Counted from the stretch's first letter, positions 46,794 through 56,890 are shown. The stretch is 64,000 nt of DNA from Agromyces ramosus (GCF_004216665.1 NZ_SGWY01000003.1:310001-374000); one strand, 5' to 3'. Translations and numbers: made by a program. Notes: a model not told the origin generated them from the letters alone.

Positions 46794-49513
46794 TCATCTG
46801 ACCAGGTGGGCCGCATCGAGGTGGCCGCGGGCAGCGCTGATCGCGAGGCGGGCGTGCTCCTTCGCGCCGACCTGCGCCACGAGCATCGCCCGCGGGATCT
46901 CCAGCGCGAACGGGATGCCCGCAGGCAGGGCCGCGAGGATGCCGAGCATGTCGATCTCACCCTCGCCGGGAAAGAGCCGCTCGAAGCGTGCCGTGTGGAT
47001 CAATCCTGCCGTGGTGGCCGGAATCTCGCCGGGGGCGTCGCACACGTGGGCGTAGTGGAACCACTCGGGCGGAAGCCCTCGCAACTCCTCCACGCTGGAT
47101 CCCGACCGGGCGAAGTGCAGGAGGTCGATGAGCAAGCCGGCGTTGGGTTGATCCGCCGCCCGCAGGACCCGGGTGGCCTCCGTCAGGTTCGGGGTCTCCG
47201 TCCACGACGGAAACTCGAGGTCGATGGTCAAGCCGAGCGGCTCGGCCAACTGACACAGCTCCGCGAATCGATCGGTCTTGCGCGAGAAGTCCGAATCGGG
47301 CAGTTGGGTGATGACGTGACGGGCTCCGAGCTCGACACCGGCTTCCAGGAAGCGCAGGTAGTCGCGGGGGCTGTCTCCGGATGTGATACGCGCGAGTTCG
47401 ATGTCGAGGACCTCGATGCCGGTCGCTGCGAGGTGCGTCTTTGTGGCCCGCATCAACGCCGGATCGTACGCCAGCGGGTAGTGGGGCTCCTGCGCCGTGA
47501 CCTTGGTCATCCGCAGGCCCACATACCGATAGCCGGCCGCGGCGGCGGCATCGACCAGCTCCGGAGGCGACAGGCTCAGCGCGGTCAGGTGAGCGAGCGA
47601 GTAGTCGTGCCGGTGTTCGGTCGTAGCCTCCGTCGGCGTGCTCGCCAGCATGCGCAGTCGCTGGCGGCGGTGCGCGGCCATGCGCAACGGAACACTGTGG
47701 AGGTCACCGAAGGCGTCGTAGCCGTCGACGCGCTGAACCACCTCGAAGAAGACGCGGGAGCCGAGCATCTCGGTGAAGAAGTGCAGGAACTCACCACGCT
47801 CGCCGCGGTCGTACAGGATCGAGTTCTCGCGAAGGCTGTCGACGAATCCGGCCGGCAGGGAAAGGCGGGCGTCGAGGTCGTCGTAGTAGTTGCCCGGCAT
47901 CTCGAGGATCGGTGCCCCGCGCTCACGCATGATCCTCGCGCACGCGATCGCGTCATCCGTGGCGAAGGCGACGAGTTGAGGACTCGACACCCCGGGTGCC
48001 CAATCGCCACGACGGAGCGGCGTGGTGCTCAACGCGATGCGAACGCGTCCGCTGGGATCCGTCGCCGACCAGTTGCGGATGAGACCGAAGGGGGCCGTGA
48101 CCTCCGTGGACTCCCCCGGCACGAGGCCGAGCACCGTACGGAAGAACAACGCGGACTGATCGAAGTCGTCGATCGACTCCGTGATCGACACGTGATCGAT
48201 CTGCCCGAGCAGTGGGGATGGACCGGCCGGTGCCCCGGTCGGACGGAAGTCGTCCAGCCAGCTGGACTCGAGGGTGGAGTCGCAGAAGAACAGGGCGATG
48301 CCATCCGGTGCGGCCACCGAACTCAGGTCGGTCTCATCGGGTCCGCGGGGCCTCGCGAGCTTCGGTGCCAGCAACCTGTCCGCACGTCGCATCGAGGCGG
48401 TCGGGTCGGTGCTCTCCACTGCGAGCGCAGAGATCGATGCGGTGGCCGGGTCGATCGATCGTTGCGGGGCGAGATTGAGCAGTACTCGAGCATCACCCTG
48501 CTCCCACAGCTGCACCGGCTTGGAGCGATGCTGGCCGGTATGGGCGAATCCGAGCGCGCCGAGCGCACGTGAGAGCAGGGGGGCGGAAACCTCGTCCACC
48601 GCGAGCTCGGCGAACGCGAAACCGGCGAGCCGAGGAGCCGGTGGCAGGTCGCCGTTCGACGGCGGCTCGGTGACCTCCGCCGAGCCACGCATGGCCACCG
48701 CCTCCGCGAGCGCACGCATCGAGCGCATCGCGTCGGTGGCGGCGTGCCTGGGATCCTCCTGTTGATAGACGTCGTTGAAGACCTCGAGAGCGATGGTGCC
48801 GGCGTATCCCATGGCGAGGACTGGCTGAGGAAGCCCGCCACGTCGAGCGAACCCTGTCCCGGGAACATCCGGTAATGGAGGCTCCACTCGCGGACATCCA
48901 TATTCAGTCGCGGTGCATCCGCGAGCTGGACGTGGAACACCTTGTCGCCCGCGATCGGGGCGATGACCGCTGGGTCGTTCTCGATCGAGAGGATGTGGAA
49001 GCTGTCGAGACACAGGCCCAGCGCGGCGTGGTCGACCTGCTGGACGATCCGCCAGGCATCCTCGTGCGTCCGGATGCGTCCCCGTGGCACGGCTTCGTAC
49101 GCGAGCCGCAGTCCGCGCTGCTCCGCGCGGTCCGCCAGGTCATTCAACTGCTCCACGGTGAGATCGTCGTCGTCACGTCCCGTCGAGGTTCGCGAGGAAC
49201 AGCACACGAGGACGCGCGCGCCGAGCTCGGCCAGCAGGTCGAACTTCCGCTCAGCGTGACGCAGGCTGGCGGCGAACAGGTCGGGAGGGACGGTCTCGAC
49301 ATGGAACGGCTGATAGACCTCGATCGAGAGGCCGAGGCCCGCAGCCTCCTCGGCCAATCGGCCAGGAGACCACGGCGACATGATGAGGTCGTACTCGAGC
49401 ATCTCCACCCCGGCGAAGCCCGCCGCGGCGGCCGCGCGCAACTTGTCCTCGAGCGTGCCCGACAAGCACACGGTCGAGATGGAGACGTTTCGAGCATCGG
49501 GAACGAATCTCAT
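46794..49513 (-). pseudogene. Three-domain 3-dehydroshikimate dehydratase-like protein (TIM barrel-VOC-TIM barrel), frameshifted
   Basis: From the ATG at 49513 one frame gives a sugar-isomerase-type TIM barrel (metal residues in LAYEAVPRG, GLCLDSFHI, KVFHVQLAD). At about 48815-48835 the match shifts frame: ...LDVAGFLSQ continues as PVLAMGYAGTIALEVFND. An HPPD-like VOC domain follows (IDHVSITESID, FFEVVQRVDGYDAFG; the usual QHIAF reads QLVAF). Last comes a second complete TIM barrel (IDLEFPSW, LLIDLLHF, HYAHVCDAP, FALEIPRAM). Unshifted length would be ~906 aa. The first two domains resemble QsuB/QuiC1, which turn 3-dehydroshikimate into protocatechuate. One missing base explains the break. Confidence 0.75.
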
Positions 49514-49559
49514 GAGTGGACCGCCGAACGATCGGTGAGGCGAATCGCTGACCGCGGAG

Positions 49560-51323
49560 TCAGTGCGTCGCGACGTGCTCGACCGTCTCACCGGGCGAGT
49601 AGATGTCGAGGATGTTCCAGTGGCCCGTCGTCGGCGTCGGCACGTTGACCATCGCCACGTCGATGACGACCGGGCCCTCCAGCGCGATCGCTCGCTCGAG
49701 GGCGGGCTTGAACTCCGCTGCGGAGTCGACCTTGATGCCGGTGACCCCGTACGCTTCCGCGATCGCCGCGAAGTCGGTGTACATGGGATCGTCGGCGTCT
49801 CCGAACACGGTCCCGTACGTCGTGTCGAAGGCGGCCTGCTCGAGCCCCGCGATGGTGCCGAAGGCGTTGTTGTTCATCACGACCCAGACGACGGGGACCT
49901 TCTGCTCGCGCGCCGTGGCGAGCACCGCCGGGTTCTGCCCGAAGCCGCCGTCGCCCACGAGCGAGACGACGACGCGGTCCGGGCGGGCGATCTTGGCACC
50001 GACGGCGGCCGGCGCGCCGAAGCCCATGGTCGCGAAGCCGCCCGGTGTGAGGAACGTGCCAGGAGTGAGGATGTCGAACTGCTGACCGACCCCGTTCTTG
50101 TTCCAGCCCACATCCGTGGTGATGATCGCGTCCGGCGGCAGCACCTCCCGAGTCTCGGAGAGGATCCGCTCGGGCCGCATCGGCCAGTCGTCGGAGACCT
50201 GCGCATCCGCGTTCTGGAGCTTCACCTGCGCGCGGTTCACGGCGATCTGCGCGAGCAGTTCGTCGCGCTGCACACCTTCAGGAGCGAGTCGGCGCGCGAC
50301 GCGGACGAGCACGGTCAGCGCGGCCTTGAGGTCCGCCAGCGCGCCGATCGCGAGCGGGTAGTTGCGCCCCAGCTCAGCAGGATCGATGTCGATCTGCATG
50401 AGCTTCGTGCCCGGGATGTCGAAGGTGTACTCGGCATACCATGAGCTCGAGTCGGCTTCGGCGAACCGGGTGCCCAGCGCGAGGATCCAGTCGGCCGTGC
50501 GGGTCGTCTCGTTGGTGAAGGCCGTTCCCCAGAAGCCCGTCATGCCGAGGACGAGGGCGCTGTCGTCGGGCATCGCACCCTTGCCCATGAGGCTGTGCGC
50601 GACGGGGAGCGACAGCAGCCCGGCGAACTCGGCGAGCTCGGCTGCCGCATCCGCCGCGATGATGCCGCCACCGACGTAGAGCACGGGCCGTTCCGCCTCG
50701 AGCAGGTTCTGCACGATGCGCTCGGCGACCGTTTCGTCGAGGCTGGGCCTCGCGAGCGAGCGGGTGTTGCCGACCACCTTGTCGAACAGCTCGACGTCGA
50801 TCTCCGCGGAGAAGACGTCCATCGGCACGTCGACGAGCACGGGCCCCGGGCGGCCGCTCTCCGCCAGGGTGAAGGCCTTGTCCAGCACCTCGGCGATGAG
50901 GTGCGGCTGATCGACGCGCCACGCACGCTTGACGAAGGGCCGGTAGATCTCGTACTGCGCCGCATCGGCGTGGAGATTGATCTCCTGGTGCGGATGCTTC
51001 CCGAAGTAGTGCGTGGGGACGTCGCCGGCGATGACGACCATCGGGATGGAGTCGAGTGCGGCGTTCGCCACCCCGGTCGTGGCATTCGTCAGACCCGGAC
51101 CGAGGTGAGTCAGGACAACCCCCGTCCGCTTGGTCACCCGCGCGTAGCCGTCCGCCGCATGAGCGGCGATCTGCTCGTGACGCACGTTCACGAAGGAGAT
51201 CCGGTCGCTCTGCTCCAGCGCCGCGAGCAGTGCGATGTTCGTGTGCCCGCACAGCCCGAAGACGTGCTCGACGTCGCGCGCTTCCAGGTAGCGGACGATC
51301 TGGTTGGACACCAGGTCCTTCAT
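49560..51323 (-). CDS. Thiamine-pyrophosphate enzyme, acetolactate-synthase-like
   Basis: 587 aa from the ATG at 51323, with AAGGAG seven bases upstream. The PYR domain has the catalytic Glu in NVRHEQIAAHAADGYAR (residue ~52). The central domain is complete, and the PP domain has the TPP motif GDGGFGQNP...MNNNAFG. It resembles the large family of ALS-like carboligases/decarboxylases (acetolactate synthase, sulfoacetaldehyde acetyltransferase, glyoxylate carboligase) but matches none strongly by eye. A 2-oxoacid decarboxylase or carboligase role is likely. It lies 12 bp after the citryl-CoA-lyase-like gene in one operon. Confidence 0.88.
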   Translation of the reverse strand: MKDLVSNQIVRYLEARDVEHVFGLCGHTNIALLAALEQSDRISFVNVRHEQIAAHAADGYARVTKRTGVVLTHLGPGLTNATTGVANAALDSIPMVVIAGDVPTHYFGKHPHQEINLHADAAQYEIYRPFVKRAWRVDQPHLIAEVLDKAFTLAESGRPGPVLVDVPMDVFSAEIDVELFDKVVGNTRSLARPSLDETVAERIVQNLLEAERPVLYVGGGIIAADAAAELAEFAGLLSLPVAHSLMGKGAMPDDSALVLGMTGFWGTAFTNETTRTADWILALGTRFAEADSSSWYAEYTFDIPGTKLMQIDIDPAELGRNYPLAIGALADLKAALTVLVRVARRLAPEGVQRDELLAQIAVNRAQVKLQNADAQVSDDWPMRPERILSETREVLPPDAIITTDVGWNKNGVGQQFDILTPGTFLTPGGFATMGFGAPAAVGAKIARPDRVVVSLVGDGGFGQNPAVLATAREQKVPVVWVVMNNNAFGTIAGLEQAAFDTTYGTVFGDADDPMYTDFAAIAEAYGVTGIKVDSAAEFKPALERAIALEGPVVIDVAMVNVPTPTTGHWNILDIYSPGETVEHVATH

Positions 51324-51334
51324 GTGGGTCTCCT

Positions 51335-52234
51335 TCATCTGTCGAGGTCGTTGGGAAGGGGTCGGCGCGCGGGACCCGTGTACGTGTAGCCGATGGATTT
51401 CGGCATCGGACCCTTGATGCGCCCTCCCTGCGTCATCTGCTCGACGGCGTGCGCCAGGATGCCGACCGAGCGCGCGAGGATGAAGACACCGCGTCCCTGT
51501 TCTGGAGTCAGGCCCAGCTCGCAGTAGATGATGGCCGTCACCCCGTCGACGTTCATGGGAATCCGCTTCGGTCTCCCCTCGCTGATCGCGTCCTCGACGG
51601 CGCGTCCGATCGCCGCGAAGCGGCCGTTCACGACCCCCTCCGCAGCCGCGGCGTCGACGAGCGACAGCAGGCGCGGCGTGCGCGGATCGAGCGGATGGAA
51701 TCGGTGGCCGAACCCGGGGAAGTAGCGGACACCCGCGTCGCGGTGGCGCTGCAGGACGAGCCGGGTCGCTTCGTCGAGGTGCACCATGTCGTCGAGATGC
51801 CCCACACGCCGGAGTTCGGCGTCGATCTCGAGGTACAACTCCATGCACTGCTGGCCGGGACCGCCGTGGACGTCGTCGAGCACATTGATCGCCGAGGCCA
51901 TCGCGCTGTTGACGGGGGCACCGCAGGTGGTCGCCATCCTGGCGATCGCGATCGAAGGTGCCGCGGGTCCGTGGTCGACGGACGCCACGAGCGCAGCCTC
52001 GAAGAGGGCCGCCTGTGCACGCGACGGCAGCTCGCCTCGCAGCATGAGCCAGATGGTGTCGACGAACCCGACGTTTCCGATGAGCTCCTGGATGGGATAG
52101 CCGCGAAGCGAGATCTCACCCGGGCGGACGTCGATGATGTCCGTCTGCCACCAACGTCGTGCTTCGTCGACGAGCTCCTGGGGCGACGCGGTCGTCGGCA
52201 CGCGCTCGTCACCGTGATCAGTGGTCGTGCTCAC
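51335..52234 (-). CDS. Citrate synthase-family protein, citryl-CoA-lyase-like
   Basis: 299 aa from a GTG at 52234 overlapping the upstream stop (GTGA). It is shorter than citrate synthase (~370-430 aa) and begins WWQTDIIDVRPGEISLRGYPIQELI, the form seen in stand-alone citryl-CoA lyases. The three catalytic residues of the family are kept: His in DDVHGGPGQQ, His in GFGHRFHPLDPRT, and Asp in MNVDGVTAIIYCELG. It could cleave or form a citryl-CoA-like ester. Its place between an acylating aldehyde dehydrogenase and a TPP enzyme suggests a CoA-thioester step. Confidence 0.82.
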   Translation of the reverse strand: MSTTTDHGDERVPTTASPQELVDEARRWWQTDIIDVRPGEISLRGYPIQELIGNVGFVDTIWLMLRGELPSRAQAALFEAALVASVDHGPAAPSIAIARMATTCGAPVNSAMASAINVLDDVHGGPGQQCMELYLEIDAELRRVGHLDDMVHLDEATRLVLQRHRDAGVRYFPGFGHRFHPLDPRTPRLLSLVDAAAAEGVVNGRFAAIGRAVEDAISEGRPKRIPMNVDGVTAIIYCELGLTPEQGRGVFILARSVGILAHAVEQMTQGGRIKGPMPKSIGYTYTGPARRPLPNDLDR

Positions 52235-53682
52235 GGCGCGGCTGCCATCGTCGCGTCCGCCGACTCGAGCACGGCGTCGTAGAAGTCTCCGAACAGCTCC
52301 TCGTCGGACGGCCGATCCTCCGCAATGGTGCGCGAGACCCACGTCGTGTTCAGGTAGTGACGGAGGGAGACGTTCTCGGATGTGATGTTGCCTCCCCACG
52401 TGCCGCATCCCATCGACGAGGTCATCGGCATCCCGTTCGTGAACGATCCCGCGTTCGCCTTCGAGTTGGGCTGGCGGACCATGATGCGCGACACCGGCAT
52501 TCGACGCGCGAAGTAGTCGATGTGCGCGTCGTCGGTCGACGCGATGCCGCAGGAATGGCCCTTGCCGCCGATGTCGTAGAGGCGCTTGGCGAGCTCCACC
52601 CCGTCTTCGAAGCTCCCCTCGTAGGCGTGGACCGCCATCAGTGTCGTGAGCTTCTCCTTGCAGAACTGCCGGTCCTCGCCGATACCGTCGCCCTCGACCA
52701 GGATGAACCTCCGGTCCGCCGGGATGTCGAACCCCGCGGCGTTCGCGAGTGCTTGCGGTGAGACCGCCACGGTGTCGGGCAGACGGTGTCCTTCCTCGTC
52801 CCACATCACCGACTGCAGCGCCGCGCGCTCGTCCGCTGAAGCGAGGTAACCGCCTTCTGCCTGGAGCGCTTCGAGCATCTCGCGATATCTCGCCGACGGC
52901 ACCAGGACGTTGCCATCCGCCGAACAGCCCGAGCCGAAATCCGAGGTCTTCGAGAGCATGCAGTTGCGCGCCGTCTCCTGGAGGTCGGCCGTCTCGTCGA
53001 CGAACTCAGTCGCGTTCCCCGCGCCCACGCCGTACGCGGGCGTGCCAGAGCTGTACGCCGCCCGGACGAGCCCTTGGCCGCCGGTCGCGATCACCAGGTC
53101 GGACCGGCGCATGATCTCCTGCGACGCCGCGAGGCTCGGAAGGGTGATGCACTGCAGGATGTCGGACGGAGCGCCCTCCGCCTCCAGCGCCTCGCGCATG
53201 AGCCGGACGGTCTCGAAGGTCGTGTGCTTCGACCGCGGGTGCGGTGAGAACACCACCACGTCGCGAGCCTTGATCGCGTAGATGGCGTTGCCGGCGGGGG
53301 TCAGGTCGGGGTTGGTCGTCGGGACGACGCATCCGATGACGCCGACCGGCTTTCCGTACTTGACGAGCCCCTTCTCGGCATCCTCCTCGATGATGCCCAC
53401 CGAGGGGCTCCGGAGTGCGTCACGAAGGACGCCGCGTATCTTCATCCGCTTGTTCATGCGACTGTCGAAGTCGCCGAGGCCGGACTCCTCGATGCCCATC
53501 TCCACCAACCGACGGAACGCGGAGCGGTTCGCGACCGCCCATGCGACGGCCTGGACCAGACGATCGACGCGGTCCTGGTCATAGGTCTCGATGATCGCGA
53601 GCGCCGCCCGCGCACGCGCGAACACCTCCTCGAGTTCCTGTTCCTGCTCGGGCGACAGGGATTTCGGTGCTGAAGCAGCCAT
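52231..53682 (-). CDS. Acylating (CoA-dependent) aldehyde dehydrogenase, SauS-like
   Basis: 483 aa from the ATG at 53682 (MAASAPKSLSPEQEQELEEVF), with GGAG upstream. It has the family landmarks GVIGCVVPTTNPDLTP, FSPHPRSKHTTFETV, ATGGQGLVRAAYSSGTPA and GVGAGNATEFVDE; the catalytic Cys is probably that in SDFGSGCSADGN. It resembles sulfoacetaldehyde dehydrogenase (acylating) SauS and AdhE-type domains. It would oxidise an aldehyde to its CoA ester with NAD(P). It is the first gene of a four-gene leftward operon behind an IclR-type site. Confidence 0.88.
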   Translation of the reverse strand: MAASAPKSLSPEQEQELEEVFARARAALAIIETYDQDRVDRLVQAVAWAVANRSAFRRLVEMGIEESGLGDFDSRMNKRMKIRGVLRDALRSPSVGIIEEDAEKGLVKYGKPVGVIGCVVPTTNPDLTPAGNAIYAIKARDVVVFSPHPRSKHTTFETVRLMREALEAEGAPSDILQCITLPSLAASQEIMRRSDLVIATGGQGLVRAAYSSGTPAYGVGAGNATEFVDETADLQETARNCMLSKTSDFGSGCSADGNVLVPSARYREMLEALQAEGGYLASADERAALQSVMWDEEGHRLPDTVAVSPQALANAAGFDIPADRRFILVEGDGIGEDRQFCKEKLTTLMAVHAYEGSFEDGVELAKRLYDIGGKGHSCGIASTDDAHIDYFARRMPVSRIMVRQPNSKANAGSFTNGMPMTSSMGCGTWGGNITSENVSLRHYLNTTWVSRTIAEDRPSDEELFGDFYDAVLESADATMAAAP

Positions 53683-53753
53683 GACAACTCCGTCCATGGG
53701 CGTGGGTGCCGACTGCCGCATGGTAGGCACACGCCGTCGTCGTCGACAAAGCG

Positions 53754-53771
53754 TGTCCCATTGGGCAGAAA
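53754..53771. promoter_or_regulatory. Predicted IclR operator, copy A
   Basis: TGTCCCATTGGGCAGAAA, in the 307-bp divergent gap between the aldehyde dehydrogenase and quinoprotein genes. It is one of four related sites in the catabolic cluster and the most diverged at its right half. Confidence 0.55.
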
Positions 53772-53989
53772 GGGCATCGGAAGTCCGGTGGGCGAGGCCG
53801 CACGACGGGGGCAGTTGTACCACTCGATGGGTCGCACGATTGCCCGCTCCAGCTTCCAGGGTTAGCGTCCGAGCGCTGGCCGGAATGACCGACCCCGCAG
53901 GTCGGGCAGGTCGGGCGGCATCCCCAGGTGACGTCGGAGGGGCGCGAGCCCCTCCGACGTCGGATCAACGACGATCAAGGAGTCAACGG

Positions 53990-56683
53990 ATGCGCAAACG
54001 ACTGACCATGAGGTTGGGAGCGGCGGGAGTCGGGGCACTGGTCGTGCTCGCCGTGGCCGCCTCACCCGCCTACGGACTGGTGCGACCCGCCGAACCCGTC
54101 CCGCCCGCCGGGCTGACGGGCCTGGAGCCGACCGGCGCCGACATGCCGACCGTCGGCGGCAATCTCGGCAACCAGCACTACTCGGGGCTGACCCGGATCA
54201 CGAAGCAGAACCTGAAGGATCTCGCACCCACCTGGCGAACCCACGTGTCGGCGGTCGCGCCGGCGTCCGATGACGCGGGGCAGCAGACGACCCCGATCGT
54301 CGTCGATGGCGTGATCTACCTCGACACCCCGAGCGGCGGCGTGATCGCCGTCGACGGCGCGACGGGTGATCCTGTCTGGAAGTGGGAGAACGACGTCTAC
54401 GGGCTGTCGGGCACGCGCCGAGGCGTCTCGGCCGGCGATGGCAGCATCTTCACGCTCGCCGGCGGCAACCGCGTCGTCGCGCTCGACCAGGCCACCGGGG
54501 AGGAGATCTGGGCCGTGCAGCCCACCGGCCCCCAGGGTGAGGATCTCGGACGCGTCGGGAAGGTCGCGACCGTGTACTTCGACGGGATCGTCTATGCCCA
54601 CGCTGCAGACGGCGACCGCGGCGCCGTCGTCGCCCTCGACGCGACGGACGGTTCGTATCTGTGGCACTTCTTCGGCGGGCCGAAGCGCGGCCAGCAGTTC
54701 ACGGGGGTCGACGGCGTGACGTTCGACGCGTCGCAGACGTGGGGTCCCGTGCTCCCCGACGGCACCGACTGCGCCGAGGAGGGCGGCGCCACGTCATGGA
54801 TGCACGGCGCCGTGGATCCCGAGCTCGGCATGTACTACATGACGTTCGGGAACGCCCGCAGCTGCACCTCCTCGCAAAACGGGTCCCTCCGTCCCGGCGA
54901 CAACCTCTTCTCGAGCACGATGGTGGCCGTCGACGCCACCACGGGCGAGTACAAGTGGCACTACCAGTCCATCCGCCACGACGTCTGGGATATGGACAAC
55001 GTGCACCCGCCGACGCTGGCCGACATCGAGATCGGCGGCGAGGAGCGAAAGGTCGTCTTCTACGGCAGCAAGTCGGGCCATCAGTTCGTGCTCGACCGCA
55101 CGAACGGCGAGCCGGTGCTCCCGGTGATCGACGAGCCGATGATCACCGACTCGCGGCAGAACCACGCCGTGACCCAGCCCTTCCCCGCGACGCGGCTGCT
55201 GCCCGACTGCGTGGTGTGGCAGAAGCTCGACCCGGACGACATCCCCGGAGACCCCTGGCGTGCAGTGCCCAACTACAACGGCTACCAGCCGGACGCGGAC
55301 GGGAACCTCGTCTTCGATCCCGACAGCTATGTCGCCGTGGACGAACCGTTCCTCACCTATCCCGAGGGCTCCCCGTCGGACCATCGCGAGGGCTGCATGT
55401 ACGACCCCCAGTGGGACGCGCCGATCCTCTCGACCACCAGCCAGAACGGCGGCGCCGACTGGTCGAACCACTCGTACAGCCACAGCACGAATCTCGTCTA
55501 CTACCCGTACGGCACGAACCCGGTGGCGCACTTCAACGGCGCTGCCGCGAACGGCCTGCGGCCCATCGGGCAGTACCAGACCGGAGGCATCCTCGCCTAC
55601 GACGCGTCGACCGGCGAAGTCGCGTGGCGCAACCACCTCGGCACCGACATGTCGCACGGTCAAGGACCGCTGACGACCGCGTCCGACCTGCTCTTCGTCG
55701 GGCAGATCGATGGCAGGGTGCTCGCCATGGATGCGGCCAGCGGCGACGTGCTCTGGGACTTCCAGACGGGATCCGGAATCGCAGCTGCGCCCGTCACCTA
55801 CGAGATCGACGGTGAGCAGTACGTGGCGGTGTTCGCGGCCGGGTCCACCAACCCGTACGGCGGGTCGGTCACAGAGGGCGACTCGCTCTGGGCGTTCAAG
55901 CTCGGTGGGAGCTACACGACCGAGTCCGGGAGCCAGGAGGCGCCGGACACGGCACCGCTGACGATCCGTCGCCCGGTGGGCGGCGCTGCCGTCGCGGGCG
56001 AGACGGTCGGCAACACGGTGCTCCTCGCACGGACCAGCCGCACCGCCGACACCGCATCAGCGCGCGACAGCGTCTCCCAGAACGGGATGCAGCCCACGCA
56101 CCTGCGGGTGCCCGTCGGCACCACGGTGACGTTCCGCAACCCCGGAGCCGAGACGTTCCCGAACTTCCCGAACCTGAAACCGCACTGCGCGACGCAGTTC
56201 TTCGAGGGCGAGTTCAACGTCGAACTCCAGCCGGGAGAGACGTACCAGCACACGTTCGACCGTGCGGGCGAGTACTTCTTCAACGACTGCACCGATCCGC
56301 GTCCGACCGGCAAGATCGAGGTGTACCTCGAGCCGCAGGATCAGCCGGGGTCGCTGACCTTCACGCCGAGCAGGCTCGAGCTCGGCTCGGGAACCGGGCT
56401 CTTCACCGGGGTGAACGGCAAGGTCACGGCGCAGTTCGAACTGCCCGCGGGAACCGAGTACGAGGGCGGTGCCGTCCTGCTCACGCCGCTGTCGCCGACT
56501 CCGATCGCGGCTTCGAAGGTGACGGCGAACGCGAACCGCATCATCGTCCAGTTCGACGCCGCCGACGTCGACAACAACGTGCCGACAGGGGAGGTGACGC
56601 TGACCCTGAGGGCCAACGTGCGCATCGCGCAGGGGGTTCAGGAGCAACTCGCTTCGAGCGCGACGGTGACCGTCATCAAGTAG
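53990..56683 (+). CDS. Secreted PQQ-dependent dehydrogenase (quinoprotein) with cupredoxin-like C-terminus
   Basis: 897 aa from the ATG at 53990, with AAGGAG eight bases upstream. After a signal peptide (...AVAASPAYG), the eight-bladed quinoprotein propeller runs to ~residue 635. It has NQHYSGLTRITKQNLKDLAPTW, repeated blade words such as VIAVDGATGDPVWKWE, and the LRPGDNLF, RHDVWDMDN and LDRTNGEPV regions. Residues ~690-785 form a cupredoxin-like sheet, but its metal site is degenerate (NDCTDPRPTGK, lacking the usual His and Met). A last beta domain ends at 897. It probably oxidises an alcohol or polyol outside the membrane. Confidence 0.87.
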   Translation: MRKRLTMRLGAAGVGALVVLAVAASPAYGLVRPAEPVPPAGLTGLEPTGADMPTVGGNLGNQHYSGLTRITKQNLKDLAPTWRTHVSAVAPASDDAGQQTTPIVVDGVIYLDTPSGGVIAVDGATGDPVWKWENDVYGLSGTRRGVSAGDGSIFTLAGGNRVVALDQATGEEIWAVQPTGPQGEDLGRVGKVATVYFDGIVYAHAADGDRGAVVALDATDGSYLWHFFGGPKRGQQFTGVDGVTFDASQTWGPVLPDGTDCAEEGGATSWMHGAVDPELGMYYMTFGNARSCTSSQNGSLRPGDNLFSSTMVAVDATTGEYKWHYQSIRHDVWDMDNVHPPTLADIEIGGEERKVVFYGSKSGHQFVLDRTNGEPVLPVIDEPMITDSRQNHAVTQPFPATRLLPDCVVWQKLDPDDIPGDPWRAVPNYNGYQPDADGNLVFDPDSYVAVDEPFLTYPEGSPSDHREGCMYDPQWDAPILSTTSQNGGADWSNHSYSHSTNLVYYPYGTNPVAHFNGAAANGLRPIGQYQTGGILAYDASTGEVAWRNHLGTDMSHGQGPLTTASDLLFVGQIDGRVLAMDAASGDVLWDFQTGSGIAAAPVTYEIDGEQYVAVFAAGSTNPYGGSVTEGDSLWAFKLGGSYTTESGSQEAPDTAPLTIRRPVGGAAVAGETVGNTVLLARTSRTADTASARDSVSQNGMQPTHLRVPVGTTVTFRNPGAETFPNFPNLKPHCATQFFEGEFNVELQPGETYQHTFDRAGEYFFNDCTDPRPTGKIEVYLEPQDQPGSLTFTPSRLELGSGTGLFTGVNGKVTAQFELPAGTEYEGGAVLLTPLSPTPIAASKVTANANRIIVQFDAADVDNNVPTGEVTLTLRANVRIAQGVQEQLASSATVTVIK

Positions 56684-56701
56684 CCGATCTCCCACGCGCA
56701 C

Positions 56702-56739
56702 CGATCCGTCTCCGTCGTCCTCGACGGAGACGGATCGGC
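56702..56739 (+). terminator. Strong hairpin after the quinoprotein gene
   Basis: A perfect 17-bp stem (56702-56718 with 56723-56739) with loop tcct, 19 bp past the stop. It separates the quinoprotein transcript from the TRAP operon, which then has its own promoter. Confidence 0.85.
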
Positions 56740-56752
56740 CTGTGCGCACCGT

Positions 56753-56770
56753 GTCCCATTCGGCGAGACT
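56753..56770. promoter_or_regulatory. Predicted IclR operator, copy B
   Basis: TGTCCCATTCGGCGAGAC, between the terminator and the dctQ start (138 bp upstream). Its first ten bases equal those of copy A apart from one. Confidence 0.6.
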
Positions 56771-56890
56771 CGACTTTGCACACACCGGATCGCAGACCAG
56801 AGTCGCAGGGGCAGCGATGTGCGCGAGCACGCTCGGCCCCGCATCAACAGAGAGGTTGGCAATGCACCCTGACACCGTGGCGGTGACGCC

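Noticed and set aside
51324..51848. Extended start of the TPP enzyme upstream of 51323
   Set aside because: It would overlap the citryl-CoA-lyase-like gene; the ATG at 51323 has a strong ribosome site and the normal family N-terminus.
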